37,645 bases of DNA from an uncultured Selenomonadales bacterium (lineage in GTDB: Bacteria > Bacillota > Negativicutes > Selenomonadales > Selenomonadaceae): contig CALFJB010000047.1 of the NCBI GenBank assembly GCA_937877565.1, positions 1 through 37,645 of the forward strand, read 5' to 3'. Of this stretch, positions 15,608 to 22,563 are shown in pieces (within the stretch, counting starts at the first letter, position 1; the number at the start of each line of letters is the position of its first letter). The notes under the pieces were generated by a model. That model worked only from the letters and a program-made list of their open reading frames with translations, had not been told where the DNA came from and searched no databases. A program made the translations under genes and the position numbers.

Positions 15608-17224
15608 TTACATCATACCGGGCATACCACCCATTGGGGGCGGCGGAGGTGTAGGTTCAGGTTTATCTGCAACCAAAGTTTCAGTTGTCAAAACCATAGC
15701 TGCGATTGACGCCGCGTTTTGAAGTGCGGAACGTGTAACTTTCGCAGGATCTACGATACCGGCTTTAATCATATCGACGAAATTATTTGTAAGTGCGTTA
15801 AATCCAACGCCTTTATCAGCTTTCTTAACCGCGTCAACAATTACGCTGCCTTCTTGTCCGGCGTTTTGTGCAATTTGGCGAACAGGTTCTTCTACTGCAC
15901 GTTTTACAATTTCGACGCCAACTTTTGCATCGCCGTCAAGTTTAATATCGTCAAGCGCAGGAAGAATATCAATAAAGGTTGTGCCGCCGCCTGCAACAAT
16001 ACCTTCTTCAACAGCCGCACGGGTTGCGTTGAGGGCGTCTTCGATACGGAGTTTCTTTTCTTTCATTTCAACTTCAGTAGCCGCGCCAATTTCAATGACT
16101 GCTACGCCGCCCGCCAATTTTGCAAGGCGTTCTTGAAGTTTTTCTTTGTCGAAATCGCTTGTAGATTCGGCAATTTGTTTCTTAATTTGTGCAACACGCG
16201 CCGCAATAGCATTTTTATCGCCGTTGCCGTCAACAATGGTAGTTTCTTCTTTGGTTGAGCGAATTTGACGCGCTGTACCTAAATCTTCAAAAGTTACGCT
16301 TTCAAGTTTGCGTCCAACTTCTTCACTGATAACATTGCCGCCTGTCAAAATTGCAATATCTTCAAGGTTAGCTTTTCTTCTGTCGCCGAATCCAGGAGCT
16401 TTAACTGCAACTGCTTTGAATGTGCCACGAAGTTTATTTACAACGATTGTTGCAAGTGCTTCGCCGTCAACGTCTTCAGCGATAATTGCAAGCGGTCTGC
16501 CCTGTTTTACAATCTGTTCAAGAATTGGCATAATGTCAGCGATTGAGGAAACTTTTCTGTCAGTAATCAAAATGTAAGGATCGTCAAGGACAGCTTCCAT
16601 TTTGTCAGCGTCAGTAACCATGTACGGGGAAATATAGCCTTTGTCGAATTGCATACCTTCAACAACTGTCATATTAGTTGTCATAGTTTTGGATTCTTCA
16701 ACGGTAATAACGCCGTCTTTGCCGACTTTTTCCATAGCGTCAGCGATAAGGTTACCAATTTCTTCATCGCCGGAAGAAATGGCGGCAACTTGTGCGATAG
16801 CGTCTTTGCCTTCGACTTTTTGCGAAGAGTTTTTAATTTCTTCAACGAGTCTTTTTACAGCGGCTTCAATACCTTTTTTGATAATCATAGGATTTGCGCC
16901 GGCTGCAACATTTTTCATACCTTCACGAACGATAGCTTGTGCAAGCAAAGTAGCGGTAGTTGTACCGTCGCCCGCAACGTCATTTGTTTTGGTTGCAACT
17001 TCTTTAACGAGTTGTGCGCCCATATTTTCAAAATGATCTTCAAGCTCAATTTCTTTTGCGATTGTTACGCCGTCATTTGTGATTGTGGGTGCGCCGAATT
17101 TTTTTTCTAAAACAACATTGCGTCCCTTTGGACCAAGTGTAACTTTTACAGCATTAGCAAGAGCGTCAACACCGCGACTAAGAGCGCGGCGGGCGTCTTC
17201 GTTAAACAAAATTTCTTTTGCCAT
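15608..17224 (-). CDS. groEL: Chaperonin GroEL
   Basis: GroEL is the 60-kDa chaperonin that folds proteins in a double-ring cage with GroES. The 538-residue product is full length and very well conserved: VTLGPKGRNVVLEK near the start, the ATP-site GDGTTTATLLAQ near residue 87, and a Gly/Met-rich C-terminal tail ending GGMPGMM. The ATG follows AAGGAGAA. It lies 100 bp downstream of groES on the same strand; that gap is almost entirely heptanucleotide repeat. The gene ends at a further array and a hairpin terminator. Confidence 0.98.
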   Translation of the reverse strand: MAKEILFNEDARRALSRGVDALANAVKVTLGPKGRNVVLEKKFGAPTITNDGVTIAKEIELEDHFENMGAQLVKEVATKTNDVAGDGTTTATLLAQAIVREGMKNVAAGANPMIIKKGIEAAVKRLVEEIKNSSQKVEGKDAIAQVAAISSGDEEIGNLIADAMEKVGKDGVITVEESKTMTTNMTVVEGMQFDKGYISPYMVTDADKMEAVLDDPYILITDRKVSSIADIMPILEQIVKQGRPLAIIAEDVDGEALATIVVNKLRGTFKAVAVKAPGFGDRRKANLEDIAILTGGNVISEEVGRKLESVTFEDLGTARQIRSTKEETTIVDGNGDKNAIAARVAQIKKQIAESTSDFDKEKLQERLAKLAGGVAVIEIGAATEVEMKEKKLRIEDALNATRAAVEEGIVAGGGTTFIDILPALDDIKLDGDAKVGVEIVKRAVEEPVRQIAQNAGQEGSVIVDAVKKADKGVGFNALTNNFVDMIKAGIVDPAKVTRSALQNAASIAAMVLTTETLVADKPEPTPPPPPMGGMPGMM

Positions 17225-17250
17225 TTATAAATTTCTCCTTCGTCGAAATT

Positions 17251-17326
17251 TTAGGGGCTAGGGATTAGGGGTTAGGGACTAGAGAAAAATCCCTAGCCCT
17301 TAGCCCTTATTCCCTAATCCCTAATT
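17251..17326. repeat. Heptanucleotide repeat arrays filling the groES-groEL gap
   Basis: Forward units TTAGGGG, CTAGGGA, TTAGGGG, TTAGGGA, CTAGAGA are followed after a short A-rich loop by reverse units TCCCTAG, CCCTTAG, CCCTTAT, TCCCTAA, TCCCTAA. The two halves can pair into a long imperfect hairpin in the groESL transcript. The array ends at the groES stop codon. Confidence 0.85.
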
Positions 17327-17606
17327 AAAGAATTGCCAAAATATCGCTTTCACGAATTACCAAATATTCTTTATCGTCCACTTTGACTTCGCTGCCCGCG
17401 TATTTGTTGAAAAGGACATCTTCGCCAACTTTGACTTCAGGAACTGCGCGAGTGCCATTGTCTAAAAGTTTGCCCGTACCAACTGCAATAACTTTACCTT
17501 TTTGCGGTTTTTCCTTTGAAGTCTCCGGCATTATAATACCGCTTTTAGTCTTGAGTTCGACTTCAGCGACTTCAATTACAACTCTGTCTCCGAGTGGTTT
17601 AATCAT
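17325..17606 (-). CDS. groES: Co-chaperonin GroES
   Basis: The start is the ATG at 17606 (MIKPLGDRVV), with GGGAGG upstream; a longer in-frame start at 17645 has no ribosome site and would add 13 non-conserved residues. The 93-residue protein is of normal length and has the mobile loop segment (TKSGIIMPETSKEKPQKG) and the GKVIAVG core. It caps GroEL. Upstream there is a good promoter, but no CIRCE element (the HrcA operator TTAGCACTC-N9-GAGTGCTAA) can be found. Confidence 0.97.
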   Translation of the reverse strand: MIKPLGDRVVIEVAEVELKTKSGIIMPETSKEKPQKGKVIAVGTGKLLDNGTRAVPEVKVGEDVLFNKYAGSEVKVDDKEYLVIRESDILAIL

Positions 17607-17639
17607 ATTATCTAGCCTCCCAAATGATTTACCATTAAC

Positions 17640-17659
17640 TTTCAACCGTTCGGCTGAAA
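17640..17659 (-). promoter_or_regulatory. Inverted repeat at the groESL transcription start
   Basis: TTTCAGCCG and CGGTTGAAA flank a two-base centre (one G-T pair). It starts about ten bases after the -10 box, where an operator or a 5' mRNA hairpin would sit. It does not match CIRCE. Confidence 0.45.
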
Positions 17660-17667
17660 ACTGCTAT

Positions 17668-17696
17668 ATCATAATTCCTTTTCGACAAAATGTCAA
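17668..17696 (-). promoter_or_regulatory. groESL promoter
   Basis: On the minus strand, TTGACA (17696-17691), 17-bp spacer, TATGAT (17673-17668): a near-consensus housekeeping promoter. Confidence 0.7.
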
Positions 17697-17806
17697 GGTT
17701 TTAAAAATTTGGCAATGGAATTAGTTTTTTTCTGTAAATACAATGAAGGGAATATTAAAAGGTACGTCGAATAAACAAGTTTGAAATTTTTTTTGGAGAT
17801 GATTCA

Positions 17807-19261
17807 ATGGCAGTTAGAATTACAAATACAAGATACTATCCAAAATACCATATTGCCGCGCCCGGCGGCTGGATCAACGATCCGAATGGTTTTTGTTATT
17901 TTAAAGGCAAATATCACCTTTTTTATCAATATCATCCGCATTCTACGCAATGGGGACCTATGCACTGGGGACATGTCGTCAGCGACGATTTGATTAACTG
18001 GAGTCATTTGCCTATTGCACTTGCGCCGGTTGATGGTTGTGACCGTGACGGTTGTTTCAGTGGCAGTGCTATTGAAAAAGACGGGCAACTTTATCTTTTC
18101 TATACAGGACACCTCAACACGCCGGAAAATCCTGAAGGTTTCAGACAAGTTCAAAATTTTGCAGTTGGTGAAGACGGCGTACACTTTTCTAAGTCTTTAA
18201 ACAATCCGGTTATTACCGTTCCTGAAGATGAAGAAATTCATCGCGCAGATTTCAGAGATCCCAAAGTTTGGAAAAATGAAGAAACCGGAAAATATTATAT
18301 GGTAGTCGGTTCGCGTGTACCTGACAACGTGGCGGGGCAAGTTTTACTTTTTGAATCTGATGACTTGATTGAATGGAAATTTAAAAGCATTATGGCGCGT
18401 GTTGCAGGCAACGAAGGCTTTATGTGGGAATGTCCGAACTTCGCCAACGTTGAAGGACACGATATTTTAATGATGTCGCCGCAAGGTATTAAGCGCGAAC
18501 TCAATAAATATATGAACGTCTATCAATCCGGCTACTTTATGGGAAATTTTGACTATGAAACGGGCGTTTTCACTCGTGGCGAATTTGAATTGTTAGATTA
18601 TGGCTTTGACTTCTACGCGCCGCAAATTACCGAACTTCCCGATGGCAGAACGATTATGATTGCGTGGGCTGATATGTGGCAAAGTCCAATGCCGGAACAG
18701 GAAGACGGCTGGGCAGGTATGATGACTGTACCGCGTGAAATTCACGTTAAAGGCGGAAAACTTGTTACTCCACCTGTTAAAGAATTGGAAAAACTCCGCA
18801 CTTCCAAAAAAGTTTACGAAGATTTGGCAATGTACAAGGCAACGAAACTTGAAGGCGTCAGCGGCGAAACTGGCGAATTGATTTTAGATATTGATTTAAC
18901 TGAAACCAACGAATTTGAAATTTATCTGCGTGCCTCTGAAGATAAAACTCAAAAGACTGTACTTTCATATAACAAGGCGTTGGAAATTTTTAGAGTTAAT
19001 CGTGATGAATCCGGCGCGGGTGTAGATGGTGAGCGTGAATGTACAATCGCCCCTGCCGACAAGATGAAACTGCAAATTTTCCTTGATCGTTCGTCGATTG
19101 AAATTTTCATTAACGACGGTGAAAAAGTTATGTCGCTTAGAGTTTATCCTAATGCAGATTCTACTGATATTGTTTTTGTACCGAAGGAAGGCGGCTTAAA
19201 AATCGACAGCTTGAATTTCTATGAATTGGGCGTCGGTATTCCGCAACCTGTTATTGATTAA
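17807..19261 (+). CDS. scrB: GH32 sucrose-6-phosphate hydrolase / beta-fructosidase
   Basis: The 484-residue protein has the three GH32 catalytic motifs: WINDPNG (nucleophile Asp25), FRDPKVW (transition-state Asp near 152) and MWECPNF (acid/base Glu near 207), followed by the C-terminal beta-sandwich. It has no signal peptide, so it acts in the cytoplasm, most likely splitting sucrose-6-phosphate or short fructo-oligosaccharides. The ATG at 17807 follows TTGGAGATG. No phosphotransferase, permease or LacI-type regulator lies next to it, so uptake must be encoded elsewhere. Inulinase or levanase activity on short substrates cannot be excluded from sequence. A terminator follows. Confidence 0.9.
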   Translation: MAVRITNTRYYPKYHIAAPGGWINDPNGFCYFKGKYHLFYQYHPHSTQWGPMHWGHVVSDDLINWSHLPIALAPVDGCDRDGCFSGSAIEKDGQLYLFYTGHLNTPENPEGFRQVQNFAVGEDGVHFSKSLNNPVITVPEDEEIHRADFRDPKVWKNEETGKYYMVVGSRVPDNVAGQVLLFESDDLIEWKFKSIMARVAGNEGFMWECPNFANVEGHDILMMSPQGIKRELNKYMNVYQSGYFMGNFDYETGVFTRGEFELLDYGFDFYAPQITELPDGRTIMIAWADMWQSPMPEQEDGWAGMMTVPREIHVKGGKLVTPPVKELEKLRTSKKVYEDLAMYKATKLEGVSGETGELILDIDLTETNEFEIYLRASEDKTQKTVLSYNKALEIFRVNRDESGAGVDGERECTIAPADKMKLQIFLDRSSIEIFINDGEKVMSLRVYPNADSTDIVFVPKEGGLKIDSLNFYELGVGIPQPVID

Positions 19262-19283
19262 AAATTTTTCCACAATAAAAATT

Positions 19284-19313
19284 AACTCCGGCTAAATTAG
19301 CTGGAGTTTTTTA
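19284..19313 (+). terminator. Terminator after the GH32 gene
   Basis: AACTCCGGCT pairs with AGCTGGAGTT (one G-U pair) around a short loop and is followed by TTTTTTAG. Confidence 0.85.
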
Positions 19314-19332
19314 GTTGCAGGAAATTATTTTT

Positions 19333-19662
19333 ATGATAAAATATTTTAGAGGTGATATTTTTGACGTAGATTTTGAAATTGGCGAATATAAATTTGTTTG
19401 GGACGAAGAAAAAGCCAAAATTAACTGGAAAAAACACAAAGTGCGTTTTGAAGACGCGGTTTTAGTTTTTTTCGACAATAACAGATATGATGATTACGAT
19501 GAATTTCACAGCGATTTTGAAGACAGAATTAAAACTGTTGGAAAAATTAATGGAATTTTAGCCGTAATTTACACTGAACGCGGCGATAGAAACAGAATTA
19601 TTTCTGCACGCCAAGCGGACAAAGACGAGGAGGAACAATACTATGAACAATTTTATTATTAA
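19333..19662 (+). CDS. BrnT-family (DUF497) toxin, copy 2
   Basis: The 109-residue protein starts at the ATG at 19333; a TTG at 19315 lies in the preceding terminator and is unlikely. It is about three-quarters identical to copy 1 at 7115-7444 and has the same landmarks: FVWDEEKAKINWKKH, FEDA and YTERGDRNRIISAR. It overlaps the antitoxin gene by 20 bp. A GAGGTGATATTT sequence inside the 5' end matches the possible internal ribosome site of copy 1, but here no in-frame start codon follows it, which argues for the upstream start in both copies. Confidence 0.75.
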   Translation: MIKYFRGDIFDVDFEIGEYKFVWDEEKAKINWKKHKVRFEDAVLVFFDNNRYDDYDEFHSDFEDRIKTVGKINGILAVIYTERGDRNRIISARQADKDEEEQYYEQFYY

Positions 19663-19828
19663 CGGCGTTGAAGTCAGCGAAGAACAGTACAATCGAATTA
19701 AAAATATGCGTAGGCTTTCTGACGATGAAATTGATTACAGCGATATTCCAAAAATTACCCGTGAAGAATGGCGAACAAAATTTAAACCTGCGCGACTTCA
19801 CAAGAAAAATTTGAAAGTTGCAAGCTAA
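19643..19828 (+). CDS. Short BrnA-like antitoxin, copy 2
   Basis: The 61-residue protein starts at an ATG with GAGGAGGAAC upstream, inside the toxin gene. It shares the first nine residues and the basic end (KPARLHKKNLKVAS) with copy 1 and keeps the DEIDYSDIPKITREE motif. As in copy 1, the usual ribbon-helix-helix domain is missing. A hairpin terminator (ATCCCCG...CGGGGAT then T's) follows at about 19835-19863. Confidence 0.65.
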   Translation: MNNFIINGVEVSEEQYNRIKNMRRLSDDEIDYSDIPKITREEWRTKFKPARLHKKNLKVAS

Positions 19829-19834
19829 AGAATT

Positions 19835-19864
19835 ATCCCCGTCGAAAATGGCGGGGATTTTTTT
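19835..19864 (+). terminator. Terminator after the BrnT/BrnA-like pair (copy 2)
   Basis: TCCCCGTC pairs with GGCGGGGA (one G-U pair) and is followed by seven T's. It resembles the hairpin after copy 1 (6923-6947), suggesting that the module was copied with its terminator. Confidence 0.75.
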
Positions 19865-19893
19865 ATTATAAAATTTTAAAATTTTTTCCATAA

Positions 19894-19923
19894 GTTGACG
19901 AAAACCCCTATTAAGTGCTAAGA
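19894..19923 (+). promoter_or_regulatory. Promoter of the structured leader / GIY-YIG transcript
   Basis: TTGACG, 18-bp spacer, TAAGAT. Transcription would start near 19930 and give a leader of roughly 100 bases before the ATG at 20028. Confidence 0.45.
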
Positions 19924-19944
19924 TTTACTTGCTAAGTTAAAACC

Positions 19945-20020
19945 ACAGCACAACGTAGGAGTTTTCTATTTAGAAATTATAAACTCTTGCGCCTGTGCTG
20001 TCAATAAGAAAGGGCGCAGG
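19945..20020 (+). ncRNA. Structured leader RNA candidate with possible pseudoknot
   Basis: Three pairings can be drawn. GAGTTT (19959-19964) pairs with AAACTC (19981-19986). CTTGCGCC (19986-19993) pairs with GGCGCAGG (20013-20020, one G-U) just before a T run and the ATG. ACAGCAC (19945-19951) pairs with GTGCTGT (19995-20001), which lies in the loop of the second hairpin, so the fold would be a pseudoknot. The last arm covers the likely ribosome site of the GIY-YIG gene. I do not recognise a known riboswitch class. Confidence 0.4.
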
Positions 20021-20027
20021 TGTTTTT

Positions 20028-20691
20028 ATGGAAGTTTTCGGAAGAGTTTATGGTATTGAATGTTTGATTAATCACAAAATTTATGTTGGAAAAACCATTC
20101 AGCCTTTGGAAAAGCGTATTCAAGGACACAAATGGGGAAAAAATCCCTTATCAGCAGAGCAATTCGCAAATACGGATTTGAAAATTTTGTGTACATTGTA
20201 ATTGAAGAATGCGAAACGCCGGAAAAACTTAATGAGCGCGAAATTTACTGGATTGCTAAATTGAATTGCAAAAATCCAAATGATTATAATATGACTGATG
20301 GCGGCGAAGGTTGCTTAGGTTTTCATCACTCTGAAGAAACAAAAAAATATTGTCTTTGGCAAAAATGGGAAATCACTATACACTGGGTTATAAACATACG
20401 CCTCAAACAAGAGCTAAATGTACTGAACAAAATTTGAATCGTTCACCCAAAATATATGCAAAATCTTCTGCTACTAGTAAAAAATACAGATTTTATCCCA
20501 ATCTTGAATCTGAACTTGAAAAAAATTTCATCACTCACAGGAAATTGGCGCGTCTTCTAAATTTACATCATTGTACATTGGACAGCAAATTACGCGGTCA
20601 CATAAAATTTCAACCTGAATTAATGCAAGCCATAAAAGAAATTTTGAAAACCGAAATGAGCATTGAAGAATTATTTAAACACAAAGATTAA
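20028..20691 (+). pseudogene. GIY-YIG nuclease (homing-endonuclease-like), two frameshifts
   Basis: Three overlapping frames together give one typical protein. Frame one (from the ATG at 20028) encodes the GIY-YIG start (VYGIECLINHKIYVGKT) up to HKWG. At a GGGGAAAAAA run near 20133-20143 the frame must shift to read SLISRAIRKYGFENF, the catalytic Glu region (LNEREIYWIAKLN) and GGEGCLGFHHSEETKK. At a second A run near 20340-20347 it shifts again to KMSLAKMGNHYTLGYKHTPQTRAK, a NUMOD3-like DNA-binding repeat, and then a C-terminal helix-turn-helix-like part. Such proteins nick or cut DNA and are often mobile. Both shifts fall at homopolymers, so sequencing error is an alternative to real decay. 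No intron is recognisable. Confidence 0.7.
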
Positions 20692-21153
20692 TTAAATTTC
20701 AAGCGTCATTGCAATTTCTGAACAATTAGGAAAATGCGGGCAGTCCAAACAATCCCGCCACGTTTTTGGCGATAAAGTTTCCTTCGGTACAATTTCAAAA
20801 CCTACGCTTTCAAAAAATTTTGTGTTATATGTCAATGTAAAAAATTTCTTGACGCCCAATTTTTTTCCGTCTTCAAGCAAACATTTTACAATTTCGCCGC
20901 CAATTCCATTTCTATGAAAATCTTTACTAACTGCTAAACTGCGAATTTCTGCAAGTTCAGCCCACGTACAATGTAACGCGCCGCAACCTACAACTTTGCC
21001 GCTTTCAACTTCTACTGCAACTACAAATTCCGGCAAAATTTCATACAGCGTGGAATAACTTTTTGACAGCATTAAACCTTCAGCCGCAAAATCGTTTATC
21101 AAATGAAAAATCGCCTCAACGTCGGCGAAAGTGGCGTGTCTGTATTCAAACAA
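20692..21153 (-). CDS. argA: ArgA-like GNAT acetyltransferase (probable N-acetylglutamate synthase)
   Basis: I chose the TTG at 21153, nine bases after GGAAAGG; another TTG at 21189 has no ribosome site. The 153-residue protein is a single GNAT domain with the acetyl-CoA loop motif SLAVSKDFHRNGIGGEIVK. The C-terminal segment WRDCLDCPHFPNCSEIAM is characteristic of the short, stand-alone ArgA-type proteins that acetylate glutamate for arginine synthesis. No other arginine gene lies near it, so the substrate is inferred from the family only. Confidence 0.75.
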   Translation of the reverse strand: MFEYRHATFADVEAIFHLINDFAAEGLMLSKSYSTLYEILPEFVVAVEVESGKVVGCGALHCTWAELAEIRSLAVSKDFHRNGIGGEIVKCLLEDGKKLGVKKFFTLTYNTKFFESVGFEIVPKETLSPKTWRDCLDCPHFPNCSEIAMTLEI

Positions 21154-21173
21154 ATTTTTCAACCTTTCCAGTA

Positions 21174-21184
21174 TGTGATATAAT
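21174..21184 (+). promoter_or_regulatory. Extended -10 promoter of the zinc-ribbon gene
   Basis: TGTGATATAAT with a TGn extension. The same extended -10 stands before both NHLP-type ABC genes (minus strand, near 32030 and 34665), which marks it as a common promoter form in this genome. Confidence 0.55.
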
Positions 21185-21210
21185 TTCAAAAAAATTTTGG
21201 AGGGGATTTT

Positions 21211-21441
21211 ATGGCGGAATATTATTCAGCTTGCCCGCGTTGTGGCAGGACAAACTTTGGCGAAATTTTACATTGCAAGCGTTGCGGCACTGAATTTTGT
21301 ACAAAGTGCATTGGTAAAAGAACTTTGCCGGACGGTACAAAATACGAATGTTGCCCGCGTTGCGGCGCAGAATTTGACGAAGACGACGATACAATTTATG
21401 TTGTAGTTACCGAAAAAGAAAACGCCCGTAACAGGTTTTAG
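21211..21441 (+). CDS. Small zinc-ribbon protein
   Basis: The 76-residue protein starts with an ATG behind TTGGAGGGG. It has four Cys pairs: CPRCG, CKRCG, CTKC and CCPRCG, enough for two zinc sites, and an acidic C-terminal part. Function unknown; probably a nucleic-acid- or protein-binding module. Its final codons (ending ...RF, stop TAG) coincide with the first unit of a heptanucleotide repeat array, so the array starts inside the gene. Confidence 0.8.
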   Translation: MAEYYSACPRCGRTNFGEILHCKRCGTEFCTKCIGKRTLPDGTKYECCPRCGAEFDEDDDTIYVVVTEKENARNRF

Positions 21442-21499
21442 GTTTTAGATATTAGGTGTTAGGGAATTTGAATTTTAAGCCTAACACCTAACACCTAAT
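21437..21499. repeat. Heptanucleotide repeat pair between the zinc-ribbon gene and nth
   Basis: Forward units TTAGGTT, TTAGATA, TTAGGTG, TTAGGGA are followed, after a short AT-rich gap, by reverse units CCTAACA, CCTAACA, CCTAATT. The pair can form a hairpin. The forward array supplies the zinc-ribbon stop codon and the reverse array supplies the end and stop codon of nth. Confidence 0.8.
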
Positions 21500-22116
21500 T
21501 TTGACGAAGGACAAATTTTATTCAGCGGACAATCTTTACATTTGGGACTGCGCGACGAACAAATTAAACGCCCGTGCCAAATTAACCAGTGATGCGCGTC
21601 AGCCCATTTTTCTTTTGGAATAATTTTCTGTAAGCCGAGCTCAACTTCAAGCGGGGTTGTACCTTCGGCTAATTTTGTGCGATTGGCAATTCTGAAAACG
21701 TGTGTATCAACTGCAATAGCAGGCGTCTTAAAAGCCACGCTTGTAACAACATTTGCAGTTTTTCTACCGACGCCCGGCAACTTTATCAATTCGTCAAAAT
21801 CTGCAGGAACTTCGCCGCCGTAATTTTTTATCAGCATTTCACTTGTTGCCAAAATATGTTTAGCCTTCGCACGAAAATAACCGCACGGCTTTATAATTTC
21901 TTCAAGTTTAGTTTGCCCCAACGCTAAAATTTTTTCCGGCGTATTTGCTATTGGAAAAAGTTTCGCTGTTACAATATTAACGCGCTTATCTGTGCATTGC
22001 GCCGATAAAATTACCGCAACCAACAATTCAAAGACTGAATCAAATTTTAATTCGGGAATTGCGCCCGCGTAGGTTTTTTCTAAAATTTTTAATTCTTCAA
22101 GTCTGAAATCTGCCAT
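21481..22116 (-). CDS. nth: Endonuclease III (DNA glycosylase/AP lyase)
   Basis: Nth removes oxidised pyrimidines and cuts abasic sites in base excision repair. The 211-residue protein has the helix-hairpin-helix LPGVGRKTAN with the catalytic Lys, the catalytic Asp in AVDTHVFRIANR, and a C-terminal [4Fe-4S] loop CSSRSPKCKDCPLNKIC (C-x6-C-x2-C-x5-C). The last residues, KLGVRC, are encoded by heptanucleotide repeat units, so the natural C-terminus has been replaced or extended by the repeat. It is the third gene of a tight operon: PFL-family gene, GNAT gene, nth, with gaps of one or two bases. Confidence 0.95.
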   Translation of the reverse strand: MADFRLEELKILEKTYAGAIPELKFDSVFELLVAVILSAQCTDKRVNIVTAKLFPIANTPEKILALGQTKLEEIIKPCGYFRAKAKHILATSEMLIKNYGGEVPADFDELIKLPGVGRKTANVVTSVAFKTPAIAVDTHVFRIANRTKLAEGTTPLEVELGLQKIIPKEKWADAHHWLIWHGRLICSSRSPKCKDCPLNKICPSSKLGVRC

Positions 22117-22118
22117 TG

Positions 22119-22562
22119 CTAATCCTTCACTAAAAACAATTCCAAATACGGCAATTCTTTAAAGCCGAAATTTTTATAAAAGTTTAACGCCTTTAAATTT
22201 TCGTGTTCAGTTTCAAGTCGCAAAATTTTATCAGGATAAATTTCTTTGACGAACTCAATAAATTTTGAACCATAGCCACGCCCGCGATATTCCGACTCAA
22301 TGAAAATATCTTCAATCCATATACATTCGCCGCCAAATTCGGTTGAGTAACTTTTGGCAAGCATACCATAACCAATAATTTCATCGTCAACGCAAAAAAT
22401 AAATCCTTCAACAAAATTTGAGCCGCTGCTACAATTTTTAAAATTATCCTCAAAAATTTTTTCAGAGCCGTTGGTAATGACTAATGGCGAATTATAAAAT
22501 TTCCGCATCATATTTATAAAAATTTCTTTGTCAGCGGCAGTAATTTTTCTGATTGTGAACAT
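22119..22562 (-). CDS. GNAT-family acetyltransferase
   Basis: The 147-residue protein is a single GNAT domain with the acetyl-CoA-binding motif EYRGRGYGSKFIEF and the C-terminal ALNFYKNFGF segment. The IWIEDIFIE strand before the motif is typical of small-molecule or polyamine-type acetyltransferases, but the substrate cannot be read from sequence. It begins one base after the PFL-family gene's stop and ends two bases before the nth start, so the three genes are probably translated from one mRNA. Confidence 0.85.
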   Translation of the reverse strand: MFTIRKITAADKEIFINMMRKFYNSPLVITNGSEKIFEDNFKNCSSGSNFVEGFIFCVDDEIIGYGMLAKSYSTEFGGECIWIEDIFIESEYRGRGYGSKFIEFVKEIYPDKILRLETEHENLKALNFYKNFGFKELPYLELFLVKD

Positions 22563-22563
22563 T

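Noticed and set aside
15719..17110. Several long plus-strand frames opposite groEL
   Set aside because: They are antisense shadows of a highly conserved gene; their Cys/Phe/Asn-rich products are typical of the reverse of GroEL codons.
19931..20028. The leader RNA as a group I intron end or a known riboswitch
   Set aside because: I could not find the conserved core of any class I know; only simple helices are supported, so it is listed as a structured leader candidate.
15423..21499. Heptanucleotide arrays as a CRISPR array
   Set aside because: Units are seven bases with no spacers of constant length and no cas gene in the window.
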